Part shown: piece by piece, positions 9,901 to 18,354 of the stretch
How the letters are laid out: every line of letters starts with the position of its first letter
Numbering within the stretch: position 1 is the stretch's first letter
Source of the DNA: Lineus longissimus
Taxonomy: Eukaryota; Nemertea; Pilidiophora; Heteronemertea; Lineidae
Direction: 5' to 3'
Assembly (NCBI RefSeq): GCF_910592395.1
Contig: NC_088324.1
Location: 13,294,953-13,358,952 of the forward strand
Length of the DNA stretch: 64,000 bases
The notes under the pieces: generated by a model
What the model was told of the DNA's origin: nothing
Database searches by the model: none
Seen by the model: the letters and a program-made list of their open reading frames with translations, nothing else
Position numbers and translations under genes: made by a program

Positions 9901-11202
9901 GGATCTGCCCAATCGGGAGGTTAGGATGTCTGATGGGGCACGCACAAAGAAACTGTAAGCATTACTCTAATCGCCATGTTTCTTGTTCAATATTGTTATC
10001 CATAAACATGTTACTATCAAGCATCATTTAGAACGTTTGATTGATATTGTTTCAACTTGCTGAATTGGGTGCAGGGCTGAAGTACTCTCAGCCATTGGAG
10101 GGCTAGTTATACCGTTTATACTTTTTCTAAGGGGGTCATTGAAATGCATGAAGTGTTTGATAATTCTTGTATCTATATCTTGATATTTCTTTTCTAGTCG
10201 TTACACACATCACGATAAACAAAATGGACGTTCACCAGGTGGTAATCTTCGAGGCGTCTGCCAGTGTGCGACAGGCAAAGGATCATGTGACCCAATGGAT
10301 CGTCAGTTTGGAACACTAATCCCCTGGTGTCTGCCGCATACAGGGAACCGCCACAATCACTGGGCTGGGCTCTATGGGCGCTTACAATGGGATGGCTTCT
10401 TCAGCACAACAGTGACCAATCCTGAGCCAATGGGAAAACAAGGGCGAGTCCTCCACCCTGAGCAACACCGCGTCGTCAGCGTGCGGGAATGTGCCAGGTC
10501 ACAGGGATTCCCTGACACGTACAGGTTCTATGGTACGATCTTGGACAGACATCGACAGGTGAGTTTTGGAATTTAGAATGAGTATGTATCTGTGACAGGT
10601 CAAGTTGCAGTGGGTTTGGACTGTGACTCTACTATGTAATGAAAATCTGTGTTGACAGAGACAATATCCTTTGATCTACTATAGCTTGGAGAATGGACAT
10701 TGTATCACAACATATCGTGTTTATTACAGGTTGGCAATGCTGTCCCCCCACCAATGGCACGAGAAATTGGACAAGAGATCAAGAAGTGTCTCATCTGGAA
10801 GCAGAAACAAGTCAATGCAGAAGAGAAGGTAAAATCATGTATAGATGTACAGTAGCTATGAAAACAAATCAACATGGCGTCTTGGCGTCTTGGCTTGCCC
10901 ATTCTTTGAGATTTAGGGATAAAAATGTCTGCCTAACTTGTGGTATCAGTACCATGTGCTCAGGTTGACTGGTCCTTCCCCCATATTCATTTTGCACACC
11001 CAAGTATATTTGATCAAGAATAAGCTGACCACTTTGCAACATGAATTCACAATGATATTTTTAACTTTAGGAAACCAAGGAAACGAAAACTGAGGAAGAA
11101 ATGGAAACGACCGAAGCTGGGGAAACGAAATCGAAACCAGAATCTCCCAAAAAAACAGAACCTGTTGAGTCGCCCACAAAACCAGGGGGATCAAGTTCTT
11201 AG
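213..11202 (+). CDS. DNMT1: DNA (cytosine-5)-methyltransferase 1, maintenance methylase (5'-partial)
   Basis: Maintenance CpG methyltransferase that copies methylation onto hemimethylated DNA after replication in the nucleus. Twenty in-phase GT-AG exons are visible: 213-442, 826-929, 3638-3904, 4461-4593, 4996-5201, 5392-5610, 5949-6060, 6224-6409, 6659-6902, 7272-7459, 7643-7663, 7879-8008, 8216-8367, 8521-8652, 8839-9041, 9250-9508, 9788-9954, 10198-10558, 10730-10828 and 11071-11202 (TAG). They encode about 1180 residues: part of the RFTS domain, a CXXC zinc finger, an acidic linker, two BAH domains, a lysine-glycine linker and a full C5-methyltransferase domain. All catalytic motifs are intact, including PPCQ, ENV, QTRRR and GNAVPPP. 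The order and spacing match vertebrate DNMT1. The start codon and the PCNA-binding N-terminus lie left of the window. The second intron here hosts an antisense gene, and other introns hold MITEs and a SINE-like element. Confidence 0.97.
930..3637 (+). other. DNMT1 intron hosting the antisense SPRK-NHL gene
   Basis: A 2.7 kb intron bounded by gtaact and ttttcag. The antisense CDS fills 1205-2635. The rest (930-1204 and 2636-3637) is AT-rich and I see no other coding signal in it. The antisense promoter and any 5' UTR exon should lie within 2657-3637. Confidence 0.8.
1205..2635 (-). CDS. SPRK-repeat protein with C-terminal NHL-type beta-propeller, nested in DNMT1 intron
   Basis: Uninterrupted 476-residue CDS on the opposite strand of the DNMT1 intron 930-3637. 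Residues 38-169 contain at least 13 S/T-P-R motifs, eight of them SPRK or TPRK, in a basic, proline-rich region predicted to be disordered. These fit the proline-directed (CDK/MAPK) phosphosite pattern, and SPKK-like motifs in histones bind AT-rich minor grooves. Residues about 209-476 look like NHL repeats ([31 protein letters not shown]), a fold known from TRIM-NHL proteins for RNA or protein binding. There is no RING, B-box or coiled coil. The ATG at 2635 has an A at -3. A good 3' splice site (ttcttccag, about 2657) lies just upstream, so a 5' UTR exon is likely and the gene need not be a retrocopy. Its molecular function is unknown. Confidence 0.85.
   Translation of the reverse strand: MVMSILTIFRQRDFDRPWVPDEIDETDDKTKMAATQDSPRKYEQLATPRRTIDPGRPRKFMEVEADSPRKFRKVGAEAETPRKYVENMANPTSPRKFCDLATPRRASDPGTPRLFLEFGSPRKETEDLKDTEELGSPRKESYTPRTESSSPRKDYAGRTPRYVGSPRKAQTPHDPWRPKFANTLSEISTPQVPQTPLNIIPEENPNCELICKFKATTGRDEREAWIGGVTVLKNSHIALTDMANKTVKTFDLFGNMRKEFWGKGTFKFGAIRGIARTSDNNILVADTERELFYEFSTTGEPIKMKKTNGCWRVAMTSAGNTLAIDHKKRCIFMFNIHGTLMRILATANEEGKCVFLSPQSVAVGKDDTIIVADDRLNAVQIFDNVGDHIKTYAGHKGRGKDFLNGPKSVCTDEEGNIYVADTANDMIQVLTPSGEFKETLLSRGDKIHLPWAIAYHKKKLVVAEQFGQVKVFKIET
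3638..4593 (+). other. DNMT1: DNMT1 CXXC zinc finger and acidic autoinhibitory linker exons
   Basis: Exon 3638-3904 carries the CXXC zinc finger: [15 protein letters not shown], then KFGGTG and the terminal Cys residues, completed by the CPN at the start of exon 4461-4593. This module binds unmethylated CpG. The next exon begins with an acidic run ([19 protein letters not shown]) that corresponds in position to the autoinhibitory linker of vertebrate DNMT1. I place its 5' splice site at GTTAGT (4594) because this gives phase 0 into the next exon. A decayed second copy of this exon end follows about 92 bp downstream. Confidence 0.9.
3933..4258. mobile_element. TTAA-flanked MITE in DNMT1 intron
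   Basis: A ~320 bp non-coding element in intron 3905-4460. Its ends are inverted repeats of about 22 bp: AGCGAACTGGAACCGCC on the left and, on the right, GGCGGTTCCAGTTTGCT. Both sit inside a TTAA, the target duplicated by piggyBac-type transposases. It is more GC-rich than the surrounding intron and contains a palindromic CRE (TGACGTCA, 4133-4140) and a TCACGTGA box (4077-4084). It has no ORF for a transposase, so it would be non-autonomous. Confidence 0.7.
4629..4690 (+). repeat. Decayed tandem copy of a DNMT1 exon end
   Basis: This stretch repeats, about 92 bp downstream, the last ~60 bp of exon 4461-4593: ATCAAAG, GTGTCATC, ATGAAACACAAG and the GCCA-AGG-TT splice region recur in order with scattered substitutions. 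The copy keeps a GTTGGT donor-like end and has an AG (cacctag, 4620) upstream. It could be an alternative exon, but is more likely a relic. Confidence 0.6.
4865..4981. mobile_element. Fold-back MITE, copy 1 (family A)
   Basis: A 117 bp element made of two ~34 bp inverted arms (ATGAATAAAGTCTAGCAAAT ... TTTATTCATATCACC) around a ~45 bp centre. It is flanked by ATTG at 4861-4864 and 4982-4985, a 4 bp target-site duplication. The following DNMT1 acceptor AG is at 4994-4995, only 10 bp after the duplication. Two further copies lie at 12.0 and 14.1 kb. Confidence 0.85.
4996..7459 (+). other. DNMT1: DNMT1 tandem BAH-domain exons
   Basis: Exons 4996-5201, 5392-5610 and 5949-6060 encode BAH1, recognisable from [31 protein letters not shown] and the YEGEMARFE junction. 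Exons 6224-6409, 6659-6902 and 7272-7459 encode BAH2, recognisable from [27 protein letters not shown] and [10 protein letters not shown]. Bromo-adjacent homology domains bind histone tails and position the RFTS domain. All phases join cleanly. Confidence 0.92.
6925..7086 (-). repeat. tRNA-derived SINE fossil in DNMT1 intron
   Basis: On the minus strand, TGGCCGAGTGG (7075-7065) is a perfect pol III A box of the tRNA-Ser/Leu type. GGTTTAACTC (about 7031-7022) is a degenerate B box. The body then continues to about 6925, where the element fades. It lies wholly within intron 6903-7271. The SINE family was not identified. Confidence 0.55.
7643..7663 (+). other. DNMT1: DNMT1 21-bp microexon (DEESEGE)
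   Basis: Seven acidic codons flanked by catcag and gtaggt splice sites. It is phase 0 on both sides, between the BAH2 exon ending at 7459 and the KG-linker exon starting at 7879. Including or skipping it keeps the frame, so it may be alternatively spliced. The support is splice sites and phase only. Confidence 0.6.
7879..11202 (+). other. DNMT1: DNMT1 KG linker, catalytic domain and C-terminal tail
   Basis: The linker [12 protein letters not shown] joins the BAH region to the catalytic domain, as in vertebrates. Motif I (DVFAGCGG) spans 7987-8008 and continues in the next exon. The catalytic Cys of PPCQ is codon 8596-8598. ENV of motif VI starts at 8902. QTRRR of motif VIII ends exon 8839-9041. 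The target-recognition region fills exons 9250-10558. Motif X (GNAVPPP) opens exon 10730. The last exon is a lysine/glutamate/threonine-rich tail ending at TAG 11200-11202. Confidence 0.95.
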
Positions 11203-11945
11203 GATGATTCGTTTTCCTGAAAATTTGACAATGAAGGATCATATTATAAAAGACTATAGACATTCTAAGACTTGACATGCAATGATGGTCTGCAATTAAT
11301 GAGGAAACGTAATCCCCAACGGACCTCTCCAAAGGGGAACTGATCCCGTGGATTCTCCTACGGGTCAAGGAGATCAAGTATTGAGGAGTTAAGTGGGGAC
11401 TTAAGTGTGCTTGGCATTTAATATGTAAACTCGTAACTTCTATACTCACTGCCAATATATAAAGTTAAGTGTTACAATAATAGCCCCCACAGTTGTAGAA
11501 TACATCTGGCTGTACACATCAATGCACACAGAGGCTATAATTGCACCCCTTACCTTTGTTTGAAATCTACATACATGTTCATGTTGTGGTTAAAGTTTCT
11601 TTTGTACATGTACATACATTGTGTTATAGATCCTGTACAGTCTTGTTACACGTTCATAATTGGGTTTGAACACTTTTTTCTGTCCCTATTTTGAAAATCC
11701 TGCTTGTAAATATTTCTTCTCTTAAAAATATCAAATCAAAAATGGAATGATAGAAATTGTGATGAATTGAATTGGTTTAAATAGTCATGTGCTCTTCTTG
11801 TAAACAATGCATTGTTGTAGTTCTCAAATTTACTGATTAACATTTCGTGTTGTAGAAATATATCACCCGCCTCACTGCCTTTACCCTCATGTACATGTAG
11901 GCTGTTTCTTCCAAGCAATAAAAGAGGAATTTTTGTATGAAATAA
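11203..11945 (+). other. DNMT1: DNMT1 3' untranslated region
   Basis: AT-rich sequence without coding signal after the DNMT1 stop. A canonical AATAAA at 11917-11922 would end the transcript near 11940. Confidence 0.6.
11917..11922 (+). terminator. Candidate DNMT1 polyadenylation signal
   Basis: AATAAA about 715 bp after the DNMT1 stop codon, followed by a T/G-rich stretch (ttttgttgttctg). Confidence 0.5.
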
Positions 11946-11946
11946 T

Positions 11947-12252
11947 CCTTTTGTTGTTCTGTCCTCATGATACAAGGAGCCTATACAAAGGTTGATCCAG
12001 GAGACATGGCTGATATGAATAAAGTCTAGTAAATGCTTTTACTTCAATTTTGTATAGAAAGGTCTGGTGTAAATGTACATCGAGTTTTAGATAAAAGCAT
12101 TTGCTAGTCTTTATTCATATCACCAATGGAGACACTGTCACAACCTATCTCTTCCACCTTTTGTTGTTCTGTCCTCATGATACAAGGAGCCTATACAAAG
12201 GTTGATCCAGGAGACATGGAGACAATGTCACAACCTGTCTCTCTTCCACCAG
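11947..12252. repeat. Two-copy ~90 bp tandem duplication, one copy split by a MITE
   Basis: Unit A (11947-12156) and unit B (12157-12252) both start CCTTTTGTTGTTCTGTCC and end in TCTTCCACC. Unit A is longer only because the MITE at 12010-12125 plus its duplicated ATGG interrupts it. Unit B keeps the uninterrupted target, ATGG at 12216-12219. Confidence 0.85.
12010..12125. mobile_element. Fold-back MITE, copy 2 (family A)
   Basis: A 116 bp element matching copies 1 and 3 along its length, with the same inverted arms and central segment. It is flanked by ATGG at 12006-12009 and 12126-12129. The neighbouring tandem unit provides the empty site and confirms the 4 bp duplication and the element ends. 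Confidence 0.9.
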
Positions 12253-13397
12253 TTGGACATACTGCTGCAATCTCCCTTACAGGATGTCTCAGAAAAGGAT
12301 ATGTTGTGCCTGGTTGTGACTAGGAGAGGATGCCCTCTTGTGCCTGGTTAGGACAGTATTATGTCCCAACAACAGGAGACAATTGACAGTCAGCGACAGC
12401 GGGATGCATGCTTATTGAAGACTTCCAAGGTACTCTATTCATTATCCCAAGGACAGGGAAGGACTCTTTTTCGAGGGGTGACATTTACGACTGCTACACT
12501 GGGCGACCAGTTTGTCCTGTGACTTTCAACCTGGTCAGAATCATTCGGACTTCACTATGAATCAACTTTGTGTTCTTCGTCGTCCTTAAGATTCCTGCCA
12601 TTTTTTAATACAATGGTGAGGTTTCTCACATCTCGGACACTTTCCTGAAGAAAACTGTTCAAACAAGAGTTAAGTAACTTTCCCTGTTTGCCAACGACAA
12701 TGATTGCACACAGAATGAATCATTTATTAATAATGACTTTGAGTTAATAAGAGTGCTGGTATGATTGTTTGCTTGGCCCTTTCGTGTTTGTTCAGCTAGA
12801 GTTGTGACTTTCTCGGATCGACTTTCTCAATCTCTCAGTAAAGTGGGGAATATGGTGTAGGCCAGGAACAATATTTGTTGACACATTGTATGTCTTCAAA
12901 TACGAGATGTGACAGTTGACCAGCCTCGTCAGCAGGATAAGGCAGTGGAAGGCACGATATTTTCTTGTCTCATGATCATAATGATAATTAGAACGGAATT
13001 CTAGAACTCTGTAGTATCATCAAACTGGGTCCTGGGTTTGGAACCAGGACACCGTACCGCTGAAACAGCCTCCGAAAACTCAGAACGAATCGGGGACCTC
13101 ATTCAGTCGCCGTCCTTGTCTCCGTCTGACTCATGGATGGTCGCTGTGACCAACTCAAGCCGGTGTAGCTCTGAATTCTGATGTGTTGATGGTGCTTTTT
13201 TATTTCTGGATATATGTGGACATCGTCTTTCTTTCGACAGTCTTCCAGTTAATCGAACAACCAAGACTAAGGTTTTAAGCTTCACATCATATTTCTTCAG
13301 AGATCGCACGCTTTGGCATATTCTCGTCTGAACAACACACGCTTTAGGTTCACATAACGTGCCTTTATTGGATAGACGCAACCTTCAGTGACTCGGG
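12253..13397. other. Spacer between DNMT1 and the lectin/EGF gene
   Basis: I see no gene here. The right end should hold the promoter and 5' UTR of the lectin/EGF gene, but I cannot point to a TATA box or initiator. Confidence 0.5.
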
Positions 13398-16065
13398 ATG
13401 CGTCAAATTGACATCCTTGTGCTTCTGTTCTGTTGGACCGTTGGTAAGTATAGGCCGTGTACACTCGTTTTATCACCAACTTTATTTACTGCGTATAGAG
13501 CCCTTTGATCCATGTCATCTTTAACGCGTTTTTAGCCATTCATTGCTTTAACAAAGAATTGATGATAAGAGAGTTCTGTCTAATGTTTTTCAGACCAGGT
13601 GATATTCTCTGGTGGTCACGGGTCGCACTGTGAATGTCCAGTCGACTGGACGTACGGGGATATCTTTCCAACTGACTCGATACCGAGTGAGTTTAGGGTG
13701 ATGACGGGAACACGTAACCATTCGACAGCAGCTCTGGCCTGTCGCAGACTAAACGGAACGCTCGCAAGTATCCATAGCCAAGAAGAGAATGATAACATCA
13801 TTTATTTGATGACATGGTAAAATCGAAGAACGAAATGATAGTGAGATTTCGCATCTTTACGTTTAGATTTACGTCTTCTAAAAATAATGCAGTTCGCCTG
13901 CTTCATGGAAGAAACAGACTTGAATCCTATACTAAGACTGCTGTGAAAACACACAACGTTAGTCAAGACGTGAGCTTGCGAAACCTCAACGCTTGGGCTG
14001 AAACCTGAAACTTGAGGTTTCATGTCAGGCGATCATGTCAGGCGTCATCGCCATCTTTCACCAGATGCAACTGATTAGTTCACCCACTTGAGCTGGTTTT
14101 TCCTTTCGATTTTCACAGGTAACAGAGTAGTGTCATGGGTGATATGAATAAAGACTAGCAAATGCTTTTACATCAATTTTGTACAGAAAGGCCTAGTGTA
14201 AATGTACATGGAGTTTTAGATAAAAGCATTTGCTAGTCTTTATTCATATCACCCATTGTATTGGTAATTGAACACGTAAAATTCTGTTCAGTTTTTTTTC
14301 CAGCTGTAAGTCTTCCGAAGCCTGGATTGGAATATCGGGAGAGGCCACGGGCGTTGTTGCCGACATGACTTGGGGTGATAATTCTCCTTTAGACTATGTG
14401 CCAGCTGCTGGCACCGAAAGTGGCGTAAAGCTTGACGACCCTGATGAAAGGTGCATAATGATGACAGACAAGAAATGGCACGACGAACCATGTTTCGACA
14501 CCAAGGATTACATTTGCAAGAAAGGTATAGGCCTAATCACCTTGATTTGTCCTTTCACCAATCCTGACATAATCAGTGATTTTCAATATACTCCGCCTCT
14601 CGATAAAACCTGATCTCAGAAAGGGGCTCTCACCAAGCATCCTGAAGGTTCGAGCAAATTGTGATCCTGTCATTCATATCATTCTACTCATTGCCGAGTT
14701 CCGTGGTGTTTCGAGAATGTCGAATTCTCATGCGTGTTCTCTCATTAAATTGGTCTGATATACTGGCGGGTGTAACATATGTGGCAGTTCCCCATATTTT
14801 AGTGTTTCCATACAATTGATAGCCAGAGAGACCAAGCCTTTTCAAAAGAGGGAAACACAGAAAATGTGCTAATGTATATCTCAGAGTTCCCACAAGATGA
14901 GGGGAACCACTCCAAAACGGCCCGAAAAACATTCAAAAACGAAACACCGGCATTCGATCTGATTGTGACTTTGTCCGAATTGTGTCGGTCGTGGTCGAAG
15001 AGAACCGGAGAAGAAAATTTTACTGGTAGGCGTATAGTGCTATTTAATTTCTCTTTCAACACAGATATTGATGAGTGTAGTTTGGGACGGGACGATTGTA
15101 ACCAAAGTAGTTCCCACTGCGTCAATACAATCGGATCATTCTTCTGTTCTTGTAAAAATGGATTTAGAAAAGAGGCGCCAGGAGAGCAATGCGCAGGTAA
15201 GGTTGCAAACGTTATCTTTACTGTATAGGTCTTGGCGATGGCTAATTCTCGCTTGGGTCACCGCAAACGAGAGCTTCATGCAGAAGGTATTATTGCATAT
15301 TGCTGCAACAAATATATCACGTTTGCAGGGCAGTTCTACTCCATTATACCTGACCAAAAATGCTAAAACAGAACATGTGTGATGTGCGCAGCTCGCTCCG
15401 TGATTGAACCAAGACCTTTATACTTAAAGTCCGGAGATAACGATGTGACAGATCAGAGCTTGTTCCTCTCCTCGTTATTCCCTGATGCTCATCTTTTATA
15501 ACTCTTTTTTTCTTCAAATTTCGTATTCCCCAGATATCGACGAATGTGCGTCTAAAAACTATTGTGACATCAACGCCAAATGTTCGAACAGCTATGGCTC
15601 ATTTTTCTGCACATGTGATGAGGGTTTCAGGAGGCCTTTTCCGGAGAAAAAACAACAGCCCCTCTGGCACACGACTCCTTGCCCCTTTAATTCCATCCAC
15701 ACAGGAAATCGAGCGATTCTGAAACTGCCAATAGGAGTCTCCCTCATCTCACAGAATCAAACAAGTGCCATTGCCGTGCATTACGAGATGACCAATTCAA
15801 CCTCCCCAGCTCTTGTCTATATATAGTCGCTCTTTTTGAGTGCCAAAAAACATTCTCTGTTTTTGTAAGAAGATGACCTCTTTCAGACATCGACGAGTGC
15901 GCGACTGGTGTCCACAATTGTGACGATAACGCGCAGTGTATCAACAGCCCAGGTTCTTTCTCATGCGTCTGTAATGAAGGCTTCTATACACCAGATCTAG
16001 TTGCCCAGATAATCTCGGTTCAACCTTATCAAACATGTGTACCCATTGCTCCTCCAGGTATGTAG
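13398..16065 (+). CDS. Secreted C-type lectin-like protein with three calcium-binding EGF modules
   Basis: Exons: 13398-13443 (signal peptide, hydrophobic ILVLLFCW), 13594-13816 and 14304-14524 (C-type lectin-like domain), 15065-15196, 15534 to about 15764, and 15887-16057 or to a stop at 16063-16065 (one EGF module each). All modules join in phase 1, typical of shuffled extracellular domains. The lectin half shows [23 protein letters not shown] and the WHDEPC...YICKK end. The sugar/Ca2+ EPN or QPD tripeptide is missing (the site reads WGDNSP) and WND is replaced by WHD, so glycan binding is doubtful. Each EGF starts DIDEC with six cysteines, the Ca2+-binding type. The second EGF exon lacks a strong donor; only a weak GTGCCA at 15765 fits the phase. 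Reading into the intron after 16057 gives an immediate stop and a ~343-residue product. If 16058 is a donor instead, downstream exons were not found. Confidence 0.75.
14139..14254. mobile_element. Fold-back MITE, copy 3 (family A)
   Basis: A 116 bp element in the lectin intron 13817-14303, with perfect ~34 bp inverted arms (GTGATATGAATAAAGACTAG and its complement). The flanks are ATGG on the left and ATTG on the right, a duplication with one mismatch. Its arms are the best preserved of the three copies. Confidence 0.88.
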
Positions 16066-16637
16066 AACCGCAGTCATTTTCACTAATAGTCTTGAACTTC
16101 ACGCCCCTTGCCTTCACTCCTTGGCACAGCCTGCAGTGGATATTGCTCGTAACAGAAATGTCAGACTCCATTTTATGCTGCTGAACATATCTGACCCGTC
16201 AGCTTTAAATCGTATACAAAATCTGATCTGCTTTATACTATTGACTTGATATTTTATTCAATCTTAATTCAAGTTAATTTGAAATTCAAGTTATTTTTGT
16301 TTTGATGAATAAGTCAATTTACTATTCAGTGTAAATTTGATTCAAATGAAATTTAGCTGATGTCTTTTGATTTTCGGACGAACTGAATATTTTTATAGTT
16401 AGTAAGCGAGAAACCAAAGAAAGTAGCCTTAACCTTTGAAGGATTTGCCAACGACTTAAAGATCCGGTAAGTGATGCACGTGTCAGTGATGTGCGTGAAA
16501 TTGGTGCTTCTGGGTGTGGTGTCCGTGGTGAGTGCGTCTTCTGTTGGTCTGTGCGCCTCCGCATGGCAATCACAGAGTCCTTTCATATCCCTCCTGTACT
16601 TAATTTGTCGCCGCTCACATATGGCAGGTTTTACGAA
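16066..16637. other. Spacer between convergent lectin/EGF and GPCR genes
   Basis: AT-rich, no further EGF-like exon seen. TTTATT at 16253-16258 is an AATAAA on the minus strand, a candidate poly(A) signal about 380 bp after the GPCR stop. Confidence 0.5.
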
Positions 16638-18354
16638 TTAGCGGATACGGAATCTGCAACCATGGTGTAACACTTCAATGGCATCATTTCTAAATTTCTT
16701 CCCTCCACCGAGAAAGTACATGTAAAAGTTGATAGCATAGTTCACATGCCACAACAAAGTTAGAACCCAGTGTTCCACATTGTATCTTAGATACCAGTAT
16801 CGCATGTTTAGGTTATAAGTTGAGTTGAGGAGAAAATCTAAGATCACAGTGTAAAATCTTAATGGTATGGAACAGAAGACATACGCAAGGCTGACTAAGA
16901 TAAGCATCCGTATCATGTAGCTATCATCTCGCGATCGCCCCGACGTCTCCGCCTTTTCCGTCTTCTTCATCGCGGCGGTCATGAGCGTGTCTCTCTTCCC
17001 TGCAGCCCTCCGAACCCCGATGATAATGCCAACATTACAAAAGAATATCACCGCAAAGGGTATGACGGTGCCAAATACGAGAATGTATGTTGGTGCCAAG
17101 AGGGTTATGTAGGGTTCATCAAAAATGGCCGGCTGGACGCTCTCTATACCTGTAAGAATCACAAGATGGTATCCATGAACATGTCGTCGTTGAAAATGTC
17201 CAGGCTACCATCGAACCAATACTCTGGTTATTTAGGTTGCCCGAGCAAAACTGCTGAAATCATGTTGATGGGAAGTGAGAATTAATTACAAGGCTGATAG
17301 AGCATAGCTCTGTTTTTAAACGTTTTCGACAGATGCAAACTATCGCTCGATGGGCTCGCGGGATCTGTGGTTTCTGTTGGGCGATAGCTCCGACAATTCT
17401 GGGCGATCGTGCAACAAAGACTACAGCGCCCCCTGCTGGCCACTTTACGAAAACCATTTACCAGAAATCGGATCCTCATTATAGTCGAAGGTCCAAAAGA
17501 GATTGAGGTTTATACCAGAGGTTATAATTGCAGTTGCAATAGTCAACCTAGTTGCTTTGGAGGTCGTACATAGTGTTGTTGCCTTCATCGGGGCCCACAC
17601 TGCGATAAGTCTGTCCACTGACATTTCCGCCAAGAAGAGTCCCGATGAGATCCCAGCTGCATTCGCTATGAACCAGAAGAACCTATTTAATAAAACAGTT
17701 CAGAAATATCCCATTACTAAATAACAATAAAGAACTGCTGTCGCAACTACTAATTTGTCTGCCTTTGACCTTCTGATGCAGATGAAGCTTCCCTTTAGAC
17801 AGCAGTTGCAATTTGTTTTGGGTCAAAATCTAGATTAATGACTTAACTTTCAAAGGTGAGGCACGGGGTTCGCTTGTCTTCAAAACGAAAATGAATTGCT
17901 GTATGCTTCGATCATCGTCAAAAATATAACTGCTGCATGAAAATGAAGCAGATTTCTTCAAGCATATCTCGCGCCATCGGTACGTTATCAACGCAAAAAC
18001 CTGATAGAAAACCCTATATATATACCTGAAGAGTGTGGCCCTATCCTGCAAGACTTGTCTCCCAACTTTCCAAAAAATGAAAACATTTACGCCACAAATG
18101 TTAACCAAAACAGCACTATCGGCAACAGCGAGGGCTGCCATGTATACGCACGTAGAGAGATGGCTGTTGCTCTTCTTGACAGCAACAAGAAAAGCTATAA
18201 GATTCCCCGGCAAGCCGACAGCAACCACCACCAGTATCCCAATGCGGGTAATGATGAAAAAAGCCAGCTCTAAGTCCGGATAGGACGGAACATCGGTTTG
18301 AGAAGTAAGGTTACTTGTTTCTATATCCATTTTTCGGTGGAGAAGTTTCATCAC
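16638..18354 (-). CDS. Rhodopsin-like (class A) G-protein-coupled receptor, divergent
   Basis: Three exons on the minus strand: 18354-18026 (N-terminus with an NLT glycosylation site, TM1, TM2), 17682-17462 (TM3, TM4) and 17149-16638 (TM5-TM7 and a short tail). They encode about 353 residues with seven hydrophobic segments. TM1 has GLPGNLIAF, TM2 LAVADSAV, TM3 ends MSVDRLIAV (DRL in place of DRY), TM6 has CSIP, and TM7 ends NYAINFYMYF (NFYMY in place of NPxxY). No Cys is found at the start of TM3 or in the second extracellular loop, so the usual disulfide is absent. The length and short tail suit an orphan receptor of the invertebrate peptide-receptor kind. The ligand cannot be inferred. Confidence 0.85.

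Noticed and set aside
10946-11455. 169-codon minus-strand frame over the DNMT1 3' end
   Set aside because: It lies antisense to the last DNMT1 exon and 3' UTR, with no recognisable domain and biased composition.
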